Assembly (NCBI RefSeq): GCF_023515995.1
Contig: NZ_CP097320.1
Coordinates: 2,542,001 to 2,606,000 of the forward strand
DNA length: 64,000 nt
Direction of reading: 5' to 3'
Origin: Candidatus Mycobacterium methanotrophicum
GTDB taxonomy: Bacteria > Actinomycetota > Actinomycetes > Mycobacteriales > Mycobacteriaceae
Shown here: piece by piece, positions 17,801-25,672 of the stretch
Position numbering within the stretch: the stretch's first letter is position 1
Layout: each line of letters opens with the position of its first letter
Position numbers and translations under genes: made by a program
Notes under the pieces: generated by a model
Database searches by the model: none
Told to the model about the DNA's origin: nothing
The model's input: only the letters and a program-made list of their open reading frames with translations

Positions 17801-18422
17801 GTACACGGCCTGGGGCGGCTTCGCCTATGGGCGCGGGCTTGATGGCCGGCCGGCAGAACAGGACATGAACCGGCAGTATCGGCGCATCGTCGTCGCCGCC
17901 AAAAACACCGACACCCGCGAGCATGACATCGCCGACTCCGACGATTACTTCCAATACCACGGCGGCATGGTGGCCACCGTGCGGGCGCTGACCGGGCGAG
18001 CGCCCGCCGCCTACATCGGCGACAACACTCGCCCCGACGCGGTCCGCACCCGCACGCTGTCGGAGGAAACCACCCGGGTCTTCCGGGCCCGCGTGGTCAA
18101 CCCGCGCTGGATCACCGCGATGCGTCGGCACGGCTACAAGGGCGCATTCGAGATGGCCGCCACCGTCGACTACCTGTTCGGCTACGACGCCACCGCTGCG
18201 GTGGTGGCCGACTGGATGTACGAGCAGCTCACCGAGTCCTATGTGCTGGATCTCGAGAACCGCAAATTCATGGCCGAATCCAACCCGTGGGCGCTGCACG
18301 GGATGGCCGAGCGGTTGCTGGAGGCGGCTGGCCGCGGCATGTGGGCGGAACCGCGACCGGCCACTCTCGACGCGCTGCGCCAGGTGCTGTTGGAAACCGA
18401 AGGCGACCTCGAAGGGCTTTAG
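14826..18422 (+). CDS. cobN: Cobaltochelatase subunit CobN
   Basis: CobN is the large subunit of the aerobic cobaltochelatase, which inserts Co2+ into hydrogenobyrinate a,c-diamide together with CobS/CobT-type ATPase subunits (not in this window). The 1198-residue protein matches the family length. It shows [69 protein letters not shown] and [21 protein letters not shown], typical of the CobN/BchH/ChlH family. GTG at 14826 is the start; no strong ribosome-binding site is present. The next gene begins 9 bp after its stop. Confidence 0.96.
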   Translation: [1198 protein letters not shown]

Positions 18423-18431
18423 ACTGACGCG

Positions 18432-18815
18432 ATGCCTCCGAGCTTCGCGGACATCGCCAAGGCGCAGTACGTCTTGCTGACGACTTTCACCAAGGACGGC
18501 CGGCCCAAGCCGACGCCGGTGTGGGCCGCCTCCGATGGCGACCGCCTGCTGGTCATCAGCGAGGACAAGGCATGGAAGGTCAAGCGGATCCGCAACACTG
18601 CGCGGGTCACGCTGGCCGTGTGCGATATGCGCGGGCGCCCGAAAAGCGAACCCGTCGAGGCGATCGCGACCATCCTGGACAAATCACACACCGCTGGCGT
18701 TTACGAGGCCATCGCCCGCAAGTACGGGCTGGTCGGTCGGGTGTTCAACTTTTTCAGCAGGCTGCGCGGCGGCATGCAGAACAACGTCGGCCTGGAGTTG
18801 CGCCCGGCAGGCTAG
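18432..18815 (+). CDS. PPOX-class, probably F420-dependent oxidoreductase (Rv2061c-like)
   Basis: This 127-residue protein has the split-barrel fold: AKAQYVLLTTFTKDGRPKPTPVW, LLVISEDKAWKVKRIRNTARVTLAVCD, and a C-terminal RKYGLVGRVFNFFSRL. It resembles Rv2061c, which follows cobN in M. tuberculosis from memory. The KPTPVW and WKVKRIRN segments are typical of the F420-binding FDOR-B branch. The substrate is unknown. It starts 9 bp after cobN and overlaps the convergent hydrolase gene by 4 bp. Confidence 0.85.
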   Translation: MPPSFADIAKAQYVLLTTFTKDGRPKPTPVWAASDGDRLLVISEDKAWKVKRIRNTARVTLAVCDMRGRPKSEPVEAIATILDKSHTAGVYEAIARKYGLVGRVFNFFSRLRGGMQNNVGLELRPAG

Positions 18816-19510
18816 GCGTCTCGCAGGTGTTCGCCGAAGAACGCGAAGACCCGGGCCCAGGCATCCTCGGTGGCGACCTGGTTATAGCCGAATCCGGCAA
18901 TGCGGAGCAGCGGTTGGGCGGGCAGCTTGTTGGCAAAGCTGTGCCCGGCACGCGGATAAACCTTGATGTCGTTGGTGATGCCTTTTCGGCCGAGCACCCG
19001 TTGCAGCTTCTTGGGTGCCCCGACACCTAGCGGGTCACGGGAGCCGAAGCTGGCCACAATCGGACACGCCCCATCCAGTGTCTCACTGAGCTGGCGCGGC
19101 AGGGGAGTGCCGTAGAACGGTGCCGAGGCGCCAAATCCTTTGGGCGACATGATTAATGCGAACCGTCCACCCATGCAGAACCCCGCGATGCCGACGTGGC
19201 CGGTGCATTCGGGCAGGGTTAGCAAGTGGTCGCGGGCCGCCAACACGTCATCAAGCGCCCGCCCGCGCTTGGTGAGTAACTCACGCATGACCTTGGTGAC
19301 GCAGCGCGCCCAACCGCCCCGCGCGAACAGGTTCGGGGTGAGTGCGACGTATCCCGCTGTGGCGATGTGGCTGTTGATCGACTGTTTGTCCGGTCCGTAG
19401 CCAATCGCGTCGTGAATCACCACCACGCCCGGCCACGGTCCTGACCCCTCGGGAACATCGAGCAGCGCATCGATGGGACCGGCGGGAGTATCGATCTCGA
19501 TTGTCGTCAC
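18812..19510 (-). CDS. Dienelactone hydrolase family protein (Rv2054-like)
   Basis: This 232-residue alpha/beta hydrolase has the dienelactone hydrolase triad: Cys in GIAGFCMGGRFAL (nucleophile elbow G-x-C-x-G-G), Asp in ASFGSRDPLG, and His in YPRAGHSFANKL. GVVVIHDAIGYG near the start forms the oxyanion region. It would open lactone or ester rings in the cytosol. In M. tuberculosis several genes, among them zinc-regulated ribosomal protein paralogues, separate this gene from Rv2061c (from memory); here the two stops overlap. Confidence 0.88.
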   Translation of the reverse strand: MTTIEIDTPAGPIDALLDVPEGSGPWPGVVVIHDAIGYGPDKQSINSHIATAGYVALTPNLFARGGWARCVTKVMRELLTKRGRALDDVLAARDHLLTLPECTGHVGIAGFCMGGRFALIMSPKGFGASAPFYGTPLPRQLSETLDGACPIVASFGSRDPLGVGAPKKLQRVLGRKGITNDIKVYPRAGHSFANKLPAQPLLRIAGFGYNQVATEDAWARVFAFFGEHLRDA

Positions 19511-19577
19511 GTCAGCTATCTAACCGTGCTGCGGAGCCAGGCGGAACTCCCGCGGCCGCTTCCGACGTTGCCATCTC

Positions 19578-20078
19578 GTGGTGTCACGACTGTTTCTGCT
19601 CTATGTCGTCGTCGAGCTCGCGGTGGTGCTCGCCCTGGCCTCGACGATCGGGCTGGGCTGGACGCTGCTGCTCCTGCTGGTCGCCTTCGTCGCCGGAATA
19701 ACGTTGGCGGGTTCGCAATCCAAGCGCCAGCTCACGCGGTTGCGATCCGGACTGACCAATCAGCAGCCTCGGGTGGCCAGCGACGGCGCGCTGGTCGCGC
19801 TGGGCACGGTGCTGGTGGTGGTTCCGGGGTTGGTCACCACCGCCGCCGGGCTGCTGCTGCTGCTACCGGCGACCCGCGCGGCCGTCCGCCCGGTGCTGAC
19901 GGCAATGGCCGCTCGCGGCGTCGGCCGGCGAGCGCCGCTGATCACCGTCACCACCGTCGACGCGGACCAATACGCGTCGGCACGCCGGCCCGGGCCGGAT
20001 TACATCGACGGCGAGGTCATCGACGTCACCGATGTCACGGATGTCGACCCGCCGGGTTTGCCGGGCGAGCCCAAGTAG
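19578..20078 (+). CDS. fxsA: FxsA family membrane protein
   Basis: This 166-residue protein starts SRLFLLYVVVELAVVLALAS, followed by GLGWTLLLLLVAFVAGITLAGSQ and VALGTVLVVVPGLVTTAAGLLLLLPATRA. This is the three-helix FxsA/YtzA pattern with the conserved G-x-V-x-P-G-x-x-x-x-x-x-G-x-L-L-L-x-P motif. In E. coli FxsA relieves phage F exclusion by PifA; its normal role is unknown. The Asp/Pro-rich cytoplasmic tail contains DVTDVTDVD. Start may be GTG 19578 or 19581. It begins 13 bp before the amidohydrolase gene and is probably cotranscribed. Confidence 0.88.
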   Translation: MVSRLFLLYVVVELAVVLALASTIGLGWTLLLLLVAFVAGITLAGSQSKRQLTRLRSGLTNQQPRVASDGALVALGTVLVVVPGLVTTAAGLLLLLPATRAAVRPVLTAMAARGVGRRAPLITVTTVDADQYASARRPGPDYIDGEVIDVTDVTDVDPPGLPGEPK

Positions 20079-20090
20079 ACGTTATAAAGC

Positions 20091-21704
20091 GTGACGAACG
20101 TCCCTACCACGCTGTTGGTCAACGGCCAGGTTTACAGCCCGACACATCCGGATGCGACCGCGATGGCGGTCCGCAACGGGCTGGTGGCGTGGCTGGGTAA
20201 CGACGACGTCGGACGCGGCCAGTTTCCCGACGCCGACGTGGTCGATCTCGACGGCGGCTTCGTTGCGCCGGGCTTCGTCGACAGCCACATTCATCTCACC
20301 GCTACCGGTCTGTCGCTGACCGGGCTGGATCTGCGAACGTCGACGTCGCGTCGGCATTGCGTGGCGTTGATCGCCGACTACGCCGCCGCTCATCCCGGCC
20401 AGCCGGTCTGGGGGCACGGATGGGATGAAACCGCCTGGCCGGAGAATGCCGCGCCCAGCACCGCGGAGCTGGACGCGGTGCTGGGTGACCGGCCCGCCTA
20501 CCTGGCCCGAGTCGACGTGCACTCGGCGCTGGCCTCGACCGCTCTGCGCAACCGGATGCCAACGCTGCGGTCGGCGACCGGATTTGCCGAACAGCGGCCG
20601 TTGGTCGGCGACGCCCATCACCTGGTCCGCGCCGCCGCTCGGGACTTGCTCACGGATTCTCAGCGCGCCGCAGCGCAGCGGGCCGCGCTGGACGCCGCCG
20701 CCGCCAACGGGATTGTCGCGGTACACGAATGCGCCGGCCCCGAGATCGGCGGGCTGGACGACTGGCTGGCGCTGTGTGCCCTCAACCACGGCGTCCAGGT
20801 GACCGGCTACTGGGGCGAAGCAGTGAGCGGCCCAGCGCAGGCGCTTGCGCTCGTCGTGGACACCGGCGCTGCCGGCTTGGCCGGCGACCTGTTCGTCGAC
20901 GGCGCGCTGGGCTCGCACACCGCCTGGCTGCACCAGCCCTACGCCGATGCCTCGGACCGGTTCGGCACCTGCTACCTGGATCCCGAGGTCGCCGCCACAC
21001 ACGTGCGGGCGTGTACCGAGGCCGGCGTGACGGCGGGTTTCCACGTCATCGGTGACGCCGCGGTCTCGATGGCCATCGCCGCTTTCGAGCGTGTGGTCAC
21101 AGACCTCGGTGTGGCCGCGGTGGCCCGTTGCGGCCACCGCTTGGAGCACCTGGAGATGGCCACCGCGGACCAGGCAGCCAAGCTGGGCGCGTGGGGCGTG
21201 ATGGCCAGCATGCAACCCAGTTTCGACGCGCTCTGGGGCGGGCCTGACGGCATGTACGCCCGCCGTCTCGGCGTCGAGCGAGCAGCGGTTCTCAATCCGT
21301 TTGCGCTGTTAGCATCCCAAGGCGTGGCCCTCGCGTTCGGATCCGACGCCCCGGTGAGCGGCCTCGACGCCTGGGCGACGGTCCGCGCAGCTGCCAACCA
21401 CCACACGCCGGGCAGCTCGGTCTCGCTGCGGGCGGCGTTCGCCGCGGCCACTCGCGGCGGCTGGCGAGCCGGTGGCGCCCGAGACGGGCTGATCGGCACC
21501 TTGGTTCCCGGCGCGCCCGCGTCCTACGCCATCTGGGACGTCGAAAACCTGAGCCAGCTCGACGTCAGTGCAGCCAGTGACGCCGTCCAGCGGTGGTCGA
21601 CTGATCCGCGCTCGCGGGTGCCCGCCTTGCCGCGGCTGGGTCGCAGCGATCCGTTGCCCCGCTGTCGGCAAACCGTGCACAGGGGTGTCGTCATCTATGG
21701 CTAA
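20091..21704 (+). CDS. YtcJ-type amidohydrolase (Rv2052c-like position)
   Basis: This 537-residue protein is a metal-dependent amidohydrolase_3. It has [20 protein letters not shown] (metal-binding H-x-H), [56 protein letters not shown] and [15 protein letters not shown] (metal Asp). Family members hydrolyse C-N bonds of N-formyl or amide substrates; which one here cannot be told. Start GTG at 20091 follows TTATAAAG. Its stop overlaps the start of lnt by 8 bp, so it belongs to the fxsA-lnt-ppm1 unit. Confidence 0.82.
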   Translation: MTNVPTTLLVNGQVYSPTHPDATAMAVRNGLVAWLGNDDVGRGQFPDADVVDLDGGFVAPGFVDSHIHLTATGLSLTGLDLRTSTSRRHCVALIADYAAAHPGQPVWGHGWDETAWPENAAPSTAELDAVLGDRPAYLARVDVHSALASTALRNRMPTLRSATGFAEQRPLVGDAHHLVRAAARDLLTDSQRAAAQRAALDAAAANGIVAVHECAGPEIGGLDDWLALCALNHGVQVTGYWGEAVSGPAQALALVVDTGAAGLAGDLFVDGALGSHTAWLHQPYADASDRFGTCYLDPEVAATHVRACTEAGVTAGFHVIGDAAVSMAIAAFERVVTDLGVAAVARCGHRLEHLEMATADQAAKLGAWGVMASMQPSFDALWGGPDGMYARRLGVERAAVLNPFALLASQGVALAFGSDAPVSGLDAWATVRAAANHHTPGSSVSLRAAFAAATRGGWRAGGARDGLIGTLVPGAPASYAIWDVENLSQLDVSAASDAVQRWSTDPRSRVPALPRLGRSDPLPRCRQTVHRGVVIYG

Positions 21705-23733
21705 GGGCGTCAGGCGGTTTGACCGCTGGATGCGGTCCGATGACAGCGAGGTCATTCCGGTTGCCGAAGACGACGGCACCGGCGTGACCCCCGTTCAACA
21801 CGGGGATCCAGACAACGCCGAGGACACCGCCGGCGCCGATGATGATCGGCCGTTGACCCTGGGCAATCGAGGCCGTCAGCACGCCACCGACCTAGGTCAG
21901 CGACTGGTCCGGCTCGGCGGTGTGCTGCTGGTATGGCTGGCAAACCAGCAGCGGACGCGGTTACCGCAATTCGGCAACGCCGTGCGGCCACGGTTGACAC
22001 GCCTGAGCGCCGCGATCCTTGCCGGTCTGCTGCTTTGCTCGAGCTATCCGGGGCTCAACTGGTGGTGGGCCGCCATCATCGCGTTTGCCGTGCTGGCCTG
22101 GGTGCTGACCCGCCCGGCCACCACACCACTCGGCGGATTCGGTTACGGCTTTCTGTTCGGCGTGGCGTTCTACCTGCCGCTAATCCGCTGGGTCAGCATT
22201 CTCGTCGGCGCCGTCCCGTTGCTGGCGCTGGTCGGAGTGTGCGCGCTGTTCCCCGCAATTTTCGGTCTGCTGGCCGTCGTGGTGCGCCGGCTTCCCGGCT
22301 GGCCGATCTGGTTCGCGGTGCTGTGGGCGGCACAGGAGTGGTTGAAGTCGACGGTGCCGTTCGGGGGATTCCCATGGGGCGTGGTGGCTGCCGGTCAGAC
22401 CGACGGCCCGTTTTTGCCGTTGGTCCGGCTGGGCGGCGTGCCGCTGCTGTCGTTGGCTATCGTGCTGGTCGCTTGCAGCACCACCGCGATCGCACTGGAG
22501 ATCGCGTCATGGCTGCGGGCCTCGCACGTGCAGAGGGCCGATTCGCCGCCCGCGGTGATGTTCCCGGCGATCTGCATTTGCCTGGCTTTTTCCGCCACGG
22601 CGGCTATTTGGCCGCAGGTCCGCCATTCCGGCACCGGATCGGGGAACGAACCCGTCGTCACTGCCGCAGTGGTCCAGGGCAACGTGCCGCGCCTCGGTCT
22701 GGAGTTCAACGCGCAGCGGCTTGCGGTGCTGGGCAACGATGTCCGCGAAACCCGCCAGCTGACCGCCGACGTGCATGTCGGGCGCGCCCCCCAGCCCGAC
22801 TTCGTCGTGTGGCCCGAGGACGCGTCAGAAGTCGATCCATTGCGCAATCCCGATGCGGCGCAGAAGATCTCGGCGGCCGTCGAGGCGATCGACGCACCGA
22901 TCCTGGTCGGTACGGTGCTCGACGTCGCGGCTCGGACCCAGAAATCGCCGGCGGAAACGAACACGGTGATCGTCTGGAATCCTAAGACGGGACCGGGCGA
23001 GCGGCACGACAAGCGGATCGTGCAGCCATTCGGGGAATACCTGCCCTGGCGCGGCTTTTTCCGGCGCCTGTCCGGGCTCGCCGACTGGGCAGGCTATATC
23101 GTCCCGGGCACCGGGACCGGCGTGGTGCGCGCCGCGGGCGTTCCGGTGGGCGTCGCGACCTGCTGGGAAGTGATTTTCGACCGGGCGCTGCGCGACTCGG
23201 TCCTGGGCGGCGCCGAGGTGCTCGCGGTGCCCGCCAACAACGCCAACTTCAACCAGACCATGAGTGAGCAGCAGCTGGCCTTCTCGAAGGTTCGCGCCGT
23301 CGAGCTCGACCGCTACGCCGTGGTCGCCAGCAACGTCGGAATTTCCGCCCTGGTCACGCCGGACGGTCGCGAGCTGAGCCGGACGGGGTTCTTCGAAGCG
23401 GCCTATCTGGACAATCAGGTCCGCCGCAAAACAACGTTGACGCCGGCCGCCAAGTGGGGCCCGATCGTGCAGGGAAGCCTGGTCGTGGCAGCTGCTGCGG
23501 TCCTGCTCGCTGCAATGCTGCAGAATGGATGGTTCACGGAGATCAACCGTCGTCTGTCGGAGTTGGTGAAGAACGTCAGGCCAGCAAACCAGAAGCCCGA
23601 CGACGACTCGCTCGGCGACGATGTGGTCGCCGACGGCGAGCTCGACAAGGACGGCCAGGACGCCGCGCTCGACGAGAGCGGCCGACACTCGGCCCGCATG
23701 GTTGCCCAGCGGCCAGAAAACGGTGACCCATGA
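21697..23733 (+). CDS. lnt: Apolipoprotein N-acyltransferase
   Basis: Lnt adds the third acyl chain to the N-terminal Cys of lipoproteins in the membrane. The 678-residue protein has a polar N-terminal extension (about 100 residues), then six or more membrane segments, then a nitrilase domain. The catalytic set is visible: Glu in VWPEDASE, Lys in [19 protein letters not shown], and Cys in [11 protein letters not shown]. The tail has a last membrane helix and an acidic end. In M. tuberculosis this domain is fused to Ppm1 (Rv2051c); here they are separate genes, as in several other mycobacteria. ATG at 21697 overlaps the amidohydrolase stop. Confidence 0.92.
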   Translation: MAKGVRRFDRWMRSDDSEVIPVAEDDGTGVTPVQHGDPDNAEDTAGADDDRPLTLGNRGRQHATDLGQRLVRLGGVLLVWLANQQRTRLPQFGNAVRPRLTRLSAAILAGLLLCSSYPGLNWWWAAIIAFAVLAWVLTRPATTPLGGFGYGFLFGVAFYLPLIRWVSILVGAVPLLALVGVCALFPAIFGLLAVVVRRLPGWPIWFAVLWAAQEWLKSTVPFGGFPWGVVAAGQTDGPFLPLVRLGGVPLLSLAIVLVACSTTAIALEIASWLRASHVQRADSPPAVMFPAICICLAFSATAAIWPQVRHSGTGSGNEPVVTAAVVQGNVPRLGLEFNAQRLAVLGNDVRETRQLTADVHVGRAPQPDFVVWPEDASEVDPLRNPDAAQKISAAVEAIDAPILVGTVLDVAARTQKSPAETNTVIVWNPKTGPGERHDKRIVQPFGEYLPWRGFFRRLSGLADWAGYIVPGTGTGVVRAAGVPVGVATCWEVIFDRALRDSVLGGAEVLAVPANNANFNQTMSEQQLAFSKVRAVELDRYAVVASNVGISALVTPDGRELSRTGFFEAAYLDNQVRRKTTLTPAAKWGPIVQGSLVVAAAAVLLAAMLQNGWFTEINRRLSELVKNVRPANQKPDDDSLGDDVVADGELDKDGQDAALDESGRHSARMVAQRPENGDP

Positions 23734-23819
23734 CCCGCGTCGGCGACGATGCAGTGGGGGCGCCCCCAGCCGCGCAGCGGGGAGGGGGACGAAGCGATGA
23801 GGAGGAGCGGCGCGCATGA
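23730..23819 (+). repeat. MIRU (mycobacterial interspersed repetitive unit) with in-frame mini-ORF
   Basis: This 90-bp element links lnt and ppm1. It begins ATGACCCGCGTCGGCGACGA and ends AAGCGATGAGGAGGAGC then GGCGCGCATGA, the typical start and end of MIRUs. A central insert forms TGGGGGCGCCCCCA. As in classical MIRUs it encodes a small peptide (29 residues here) whose ATG overlaps the upstream stop and whose TGA overlaps the downstream ATG, so it could couple translation of the two genes. Confidence 0.82.
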
Positions 23820-24604
23820 GTATCGGAGATCCGGTGACGCGAGTGGCGGGCGATCGCCCCACCGCGCGCACCCTGGTGATCATCCCCACTTATAACGAAC
23901 GGGAGAACCTCCCGCTGATCATGCGGCGACTGCACCAGGCTTGTCCCGACGTGCACGTGCTTGTCGTGGACGACAGCAGCCCCGACGGCACCGGAGCGCT
24001 CGCCGACGAGCTGGCGTCAGCCGACCCATACCGCATCCACGTCATGCACCGCACCGCCAAGGATGGTCTGGGCGCGGCATACCTGGCCGGATTCGCCTGG
24101 GGGCTCAGCAGGCAATACACCACGGTGGTCGAGATGGACGCCGACGGCAGTCACGCGCCCGAACAACTGCACTTACTACTGGAGGCGGTCGATGCCGGAG
24201 CCGACCTGGTCATCGGTTCCCGATACGTCGACGGCGGCAACGTCCAGAATTGGCCATGGCGGCGCTGGGCGCTGTCGTGGACGGCCAACAGCTATGCGCG
24301 GTTAGCCCTGGGCATCGGCATACACGACATCACCGCCGGTTACCGCGCCTACCGTCGCGGCGTTCTGCAGAAGATCGACCTGGACGCCGTCGACTCCAAG
24401 GGCTACTGCTTCCAGATCGATCTGACCTGGCGCGCGATCGGCAACGGGTTCACCGTCGTGGAAGTGCCGATCACGTTCACCGAGCGCGAGCTCGGGGTCT
24501 CCAAGATGAGCGGATCCAATATCCGCGAAGCGCTGGTCAAAGTCGCCCAATGGGGCATCGGCGGCCGGTTGCCCCGCAACCGTGCAGTAGCGGTTACCAA
24601 GTGA
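23816..24604 (+). CDS. ppm1: Polyprenol-monophosphomannose synthase
   Basis: Ppm1 transfers mannose from GDP-mannose to polyprenyl phosphate, giving the donor for lipoarabinomannan and protein mannosylation. The 262-residue protein is a GT2 enzyme: [50 protein letters not shown] (DxD-type metal site), [10 protein letters not shown], and [14 protein letters not shown] with [17 protein letters not shown]. There is no C-terminal membrane domain, as expected for the bacterial type. GAGGAGGAGCGGCG before the ATG, supplied by the MIRU, serves as ribosome-binding site. Confidence 0.95.
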   Translation: MSIGDPVTRVAGDRPTARTLVIIPTYNERENLPLIMRRLHQACPDVHVLVVDDSSPDGTGALADELASADPYRIHVMHRTAKDGLGAAYLAGFAWGLSRQYTTVVEMDADGSHAPEQLHLLLEAVDAGADLVIGSRYVDGGNVQNWPWRRWALSWTANSYARLALGIGIHDITAGYRAYRRGVLQKIDLDAVDSKGYCFQIDLTWRAIGNGFTVVEVPITFTERELGVSKMSGSNIREALVKVAQWGIGGRLPRNRAVAVTK

Positions 24605-24625
24605 GGTTAGCCGGCGCCGCTGTCG

Positions 24626-24964
24626 TCAGCTACCGCGACGGCGCGTCCTGATCAGGTCCAGACGCTCCTTGAGCAGTTCGTCGAGCTCCTCAACCGTTCG
24701 GCGCTCGAGCAGCATGTCCCAGTGCGTGCGGGGCGGCTTGACCTTTTTCGGCTCCGGCAGATCACCCTCGATCAGGGTGCCTTCCATCCCGTTACGGCAC
24801 ATCCAGGTGCCGGGGATCTCGGCGTCGTCAGCGAACGGTACGTCGAACTCCTCGCCATTCTCGGTGCGATAACGCGCAATCTGGCGGGGCGCGAGGTCGT
24901 GATTGCGGTCGGTCTCGTAGCTTACGGCTCCAAGGCGACTGCCTCTCAGGACACGATCAGCCAT
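24626..24964 (-). CDS. rbpA: RNA polymerase-binding protein RbpA
   Basis: RbpA binds sigma A/sigma B and RNA polymerase and stabilises the open complex. The 112-residue protein has all parts: an N-terminal tail MADRVLRGSRLGAVSYETD, the core with GTWMCRNGMEGTLIE, the basic linker PKKVKPPRTHWDML, and the sigma-interacting helix RRTVEELDELLKERLDLI. It converges on ppm1 (21 bp between stops). It is an essential or near-essential gene in mycobacteria. Confidence 0.97.
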   Translation of the reverse strand: MADRVLRGSRLGAVSYETDRNHDLAPRQIARYRTENGEEFDVPFADDAEIPGTWMCRNGMEGTLIEGDLPEPKKVKPPRTHWDMLLERRTVEELDELLKERLDLIRTRRRGS

Positions 24965-25100
24965 TGGTACCCACTCCTCTTAATTTCTTATCAGCAGCTA
25001 GCGTCCTGACAACGCCCCGGGCGGTCGCAGAGTTCCCAGGGTTTGCGCGCCAGCTCGCGACTCGACCACCCATGATACCGGGATTCGCGCATAACCCGGC

Positions 25101-25114
25101 TAAAGTCGACCCCG
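25101..25114 (+). promoter_or_regulatory. Leaderless promoter of the small Cys-rich protein gene
   Basis: TAAAGT at 25101-25106 fits a -10 element; the predicted transcription start (25113) is one base before the GTG at 25114. No ribosome-binding site is present. Confidence 0.5.
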
Positions 25115-25452
25115 TGAGCCGTCGCGCCCGCCCGCAGCCGTGCCGCTGGTGTGGACGTCATGTCGCCGACAGCGGGCTGGGCCGTCGCCGTCAGTACTGC
25201 CGGCAGTCGTGTCGGCAGCGGGCCTACGAGCAGCGAGCCTTCATCAACGGCGCTAAAGGTGCGTCGCTGCCCCCCGACGCGGTAGTGCTCTCCGCTGACG
25301 AGGCCGCCGACCTGTCCGACCGCGTCTACCAGGTGCGGTGTGCGGCAGAAGACGTTGCCACAGCACTTAACGAAGGAGCCGAGGCGACAGAATTACGCGA
25401 GCTGTGTGAAGCGCTGATGCAAGCCGCACAGGCCGCCGACGGCTGGCGCTGA
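25114..25452 (+). CDS. Small Cys-rich protein (Rv2049c-like position)
   Basis: This 112-residue protein begins with a basic zinc-ribbon-like segment: CRWCGRHVADSGLGRRRQYC then RQSCRQRAYEQR, giving a C-x2-C-x15-C-x3-C pattern that suggests a metal site and nucleic-acid contact. The rest is a helical region (ADEAADLSDRVYQVRCAAEDVATALNEG). From memory, mycobacteria carry a small gene here between rbpA and pks12. GTG at 25114 fits the leaderless promoter; the frame is open upstream but lacks sensible sequence. Function is unknown. Confidence 0.7.
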   Translation: MSRRARPQPCRWCGRHVADSGLGRRRQYCRQSCRQRAYEQRAFINGAKGASLPPDAVVLSADEAADLSDRVYQVRCAAEDVATALNEGAEATELRELCEALMQAAQAADGWR

Positions 25453-25513
25453 CCGGGCAGACCACAGGAGGCCGCGGCAGGAACGCGCATAGCCCTGGCT
25501 AACTGCTGACGGG

Positions 25514-25526
25514 TACAGTCTCGCCA
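25514..25526 (+). promoter_or_regulatory. Probable leaderless promoter upstream of pks12
   Basis: TACAGT at 25514-25519 is a good -10 element. Counting seven bases on puts the transcription start exactly at the A of an ATG (25526). This is the most likely promoter for the unit that includes pks12. Confidence 0.5.
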
Positions 25527-25633
25527 TGGATCGCTGGGTAACGCCGGAATTGGCAGCGGACCCAGGCCAGCAATCGGGCGAGCAAGTCGGTGCACGGCGC
25601 CACTTCTCCGGGTGCGAAGCCGGAAGCGTTTGA
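25526..25633 (+). CDS. Possible leaderless 35-codon upstream ORF of pks12
   Basis: The ORF begins MDRWVTPELAADPGQQSGEQ and ends at TGA 25631-25633. It matches no family I know. Its ATG coincides with the predicted transcription start, so any transcript from that promoter should be translated from its 5' end. The stop lies 39 bp before the pks12 ATG, which has its own ribosome-binding site (GAGGGG). It could be a leader peptide that tunes pks12 expression or a fortuitous ORF; codon evidence from 35 codons is weak. Confidence 0.4.
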   Translation: MDRWVTPELAADPGQQSGEQVGARRHFSGCEAGSV

Positions 25634-25672
25634 CCCGGCTGCGACGACCGACGTTAGGCGAGGGGTAGCGAC

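Noticed and set aside
20082..21215. 377-codon minus-strand open frame across the amidohydrolase gene
   Set aside because: It runs antisense to the metal-binding motifs of the amidohydrolase and has shadow-type composition.
24964..25113. Longer N-terminus (162 residues) of the Cys-rich protein, starting at 24964
   Set aside because: It would overlap the rbpA start and add 50 residues of poor composition; the leaderless promoter at 25101 supports GTG 25114.
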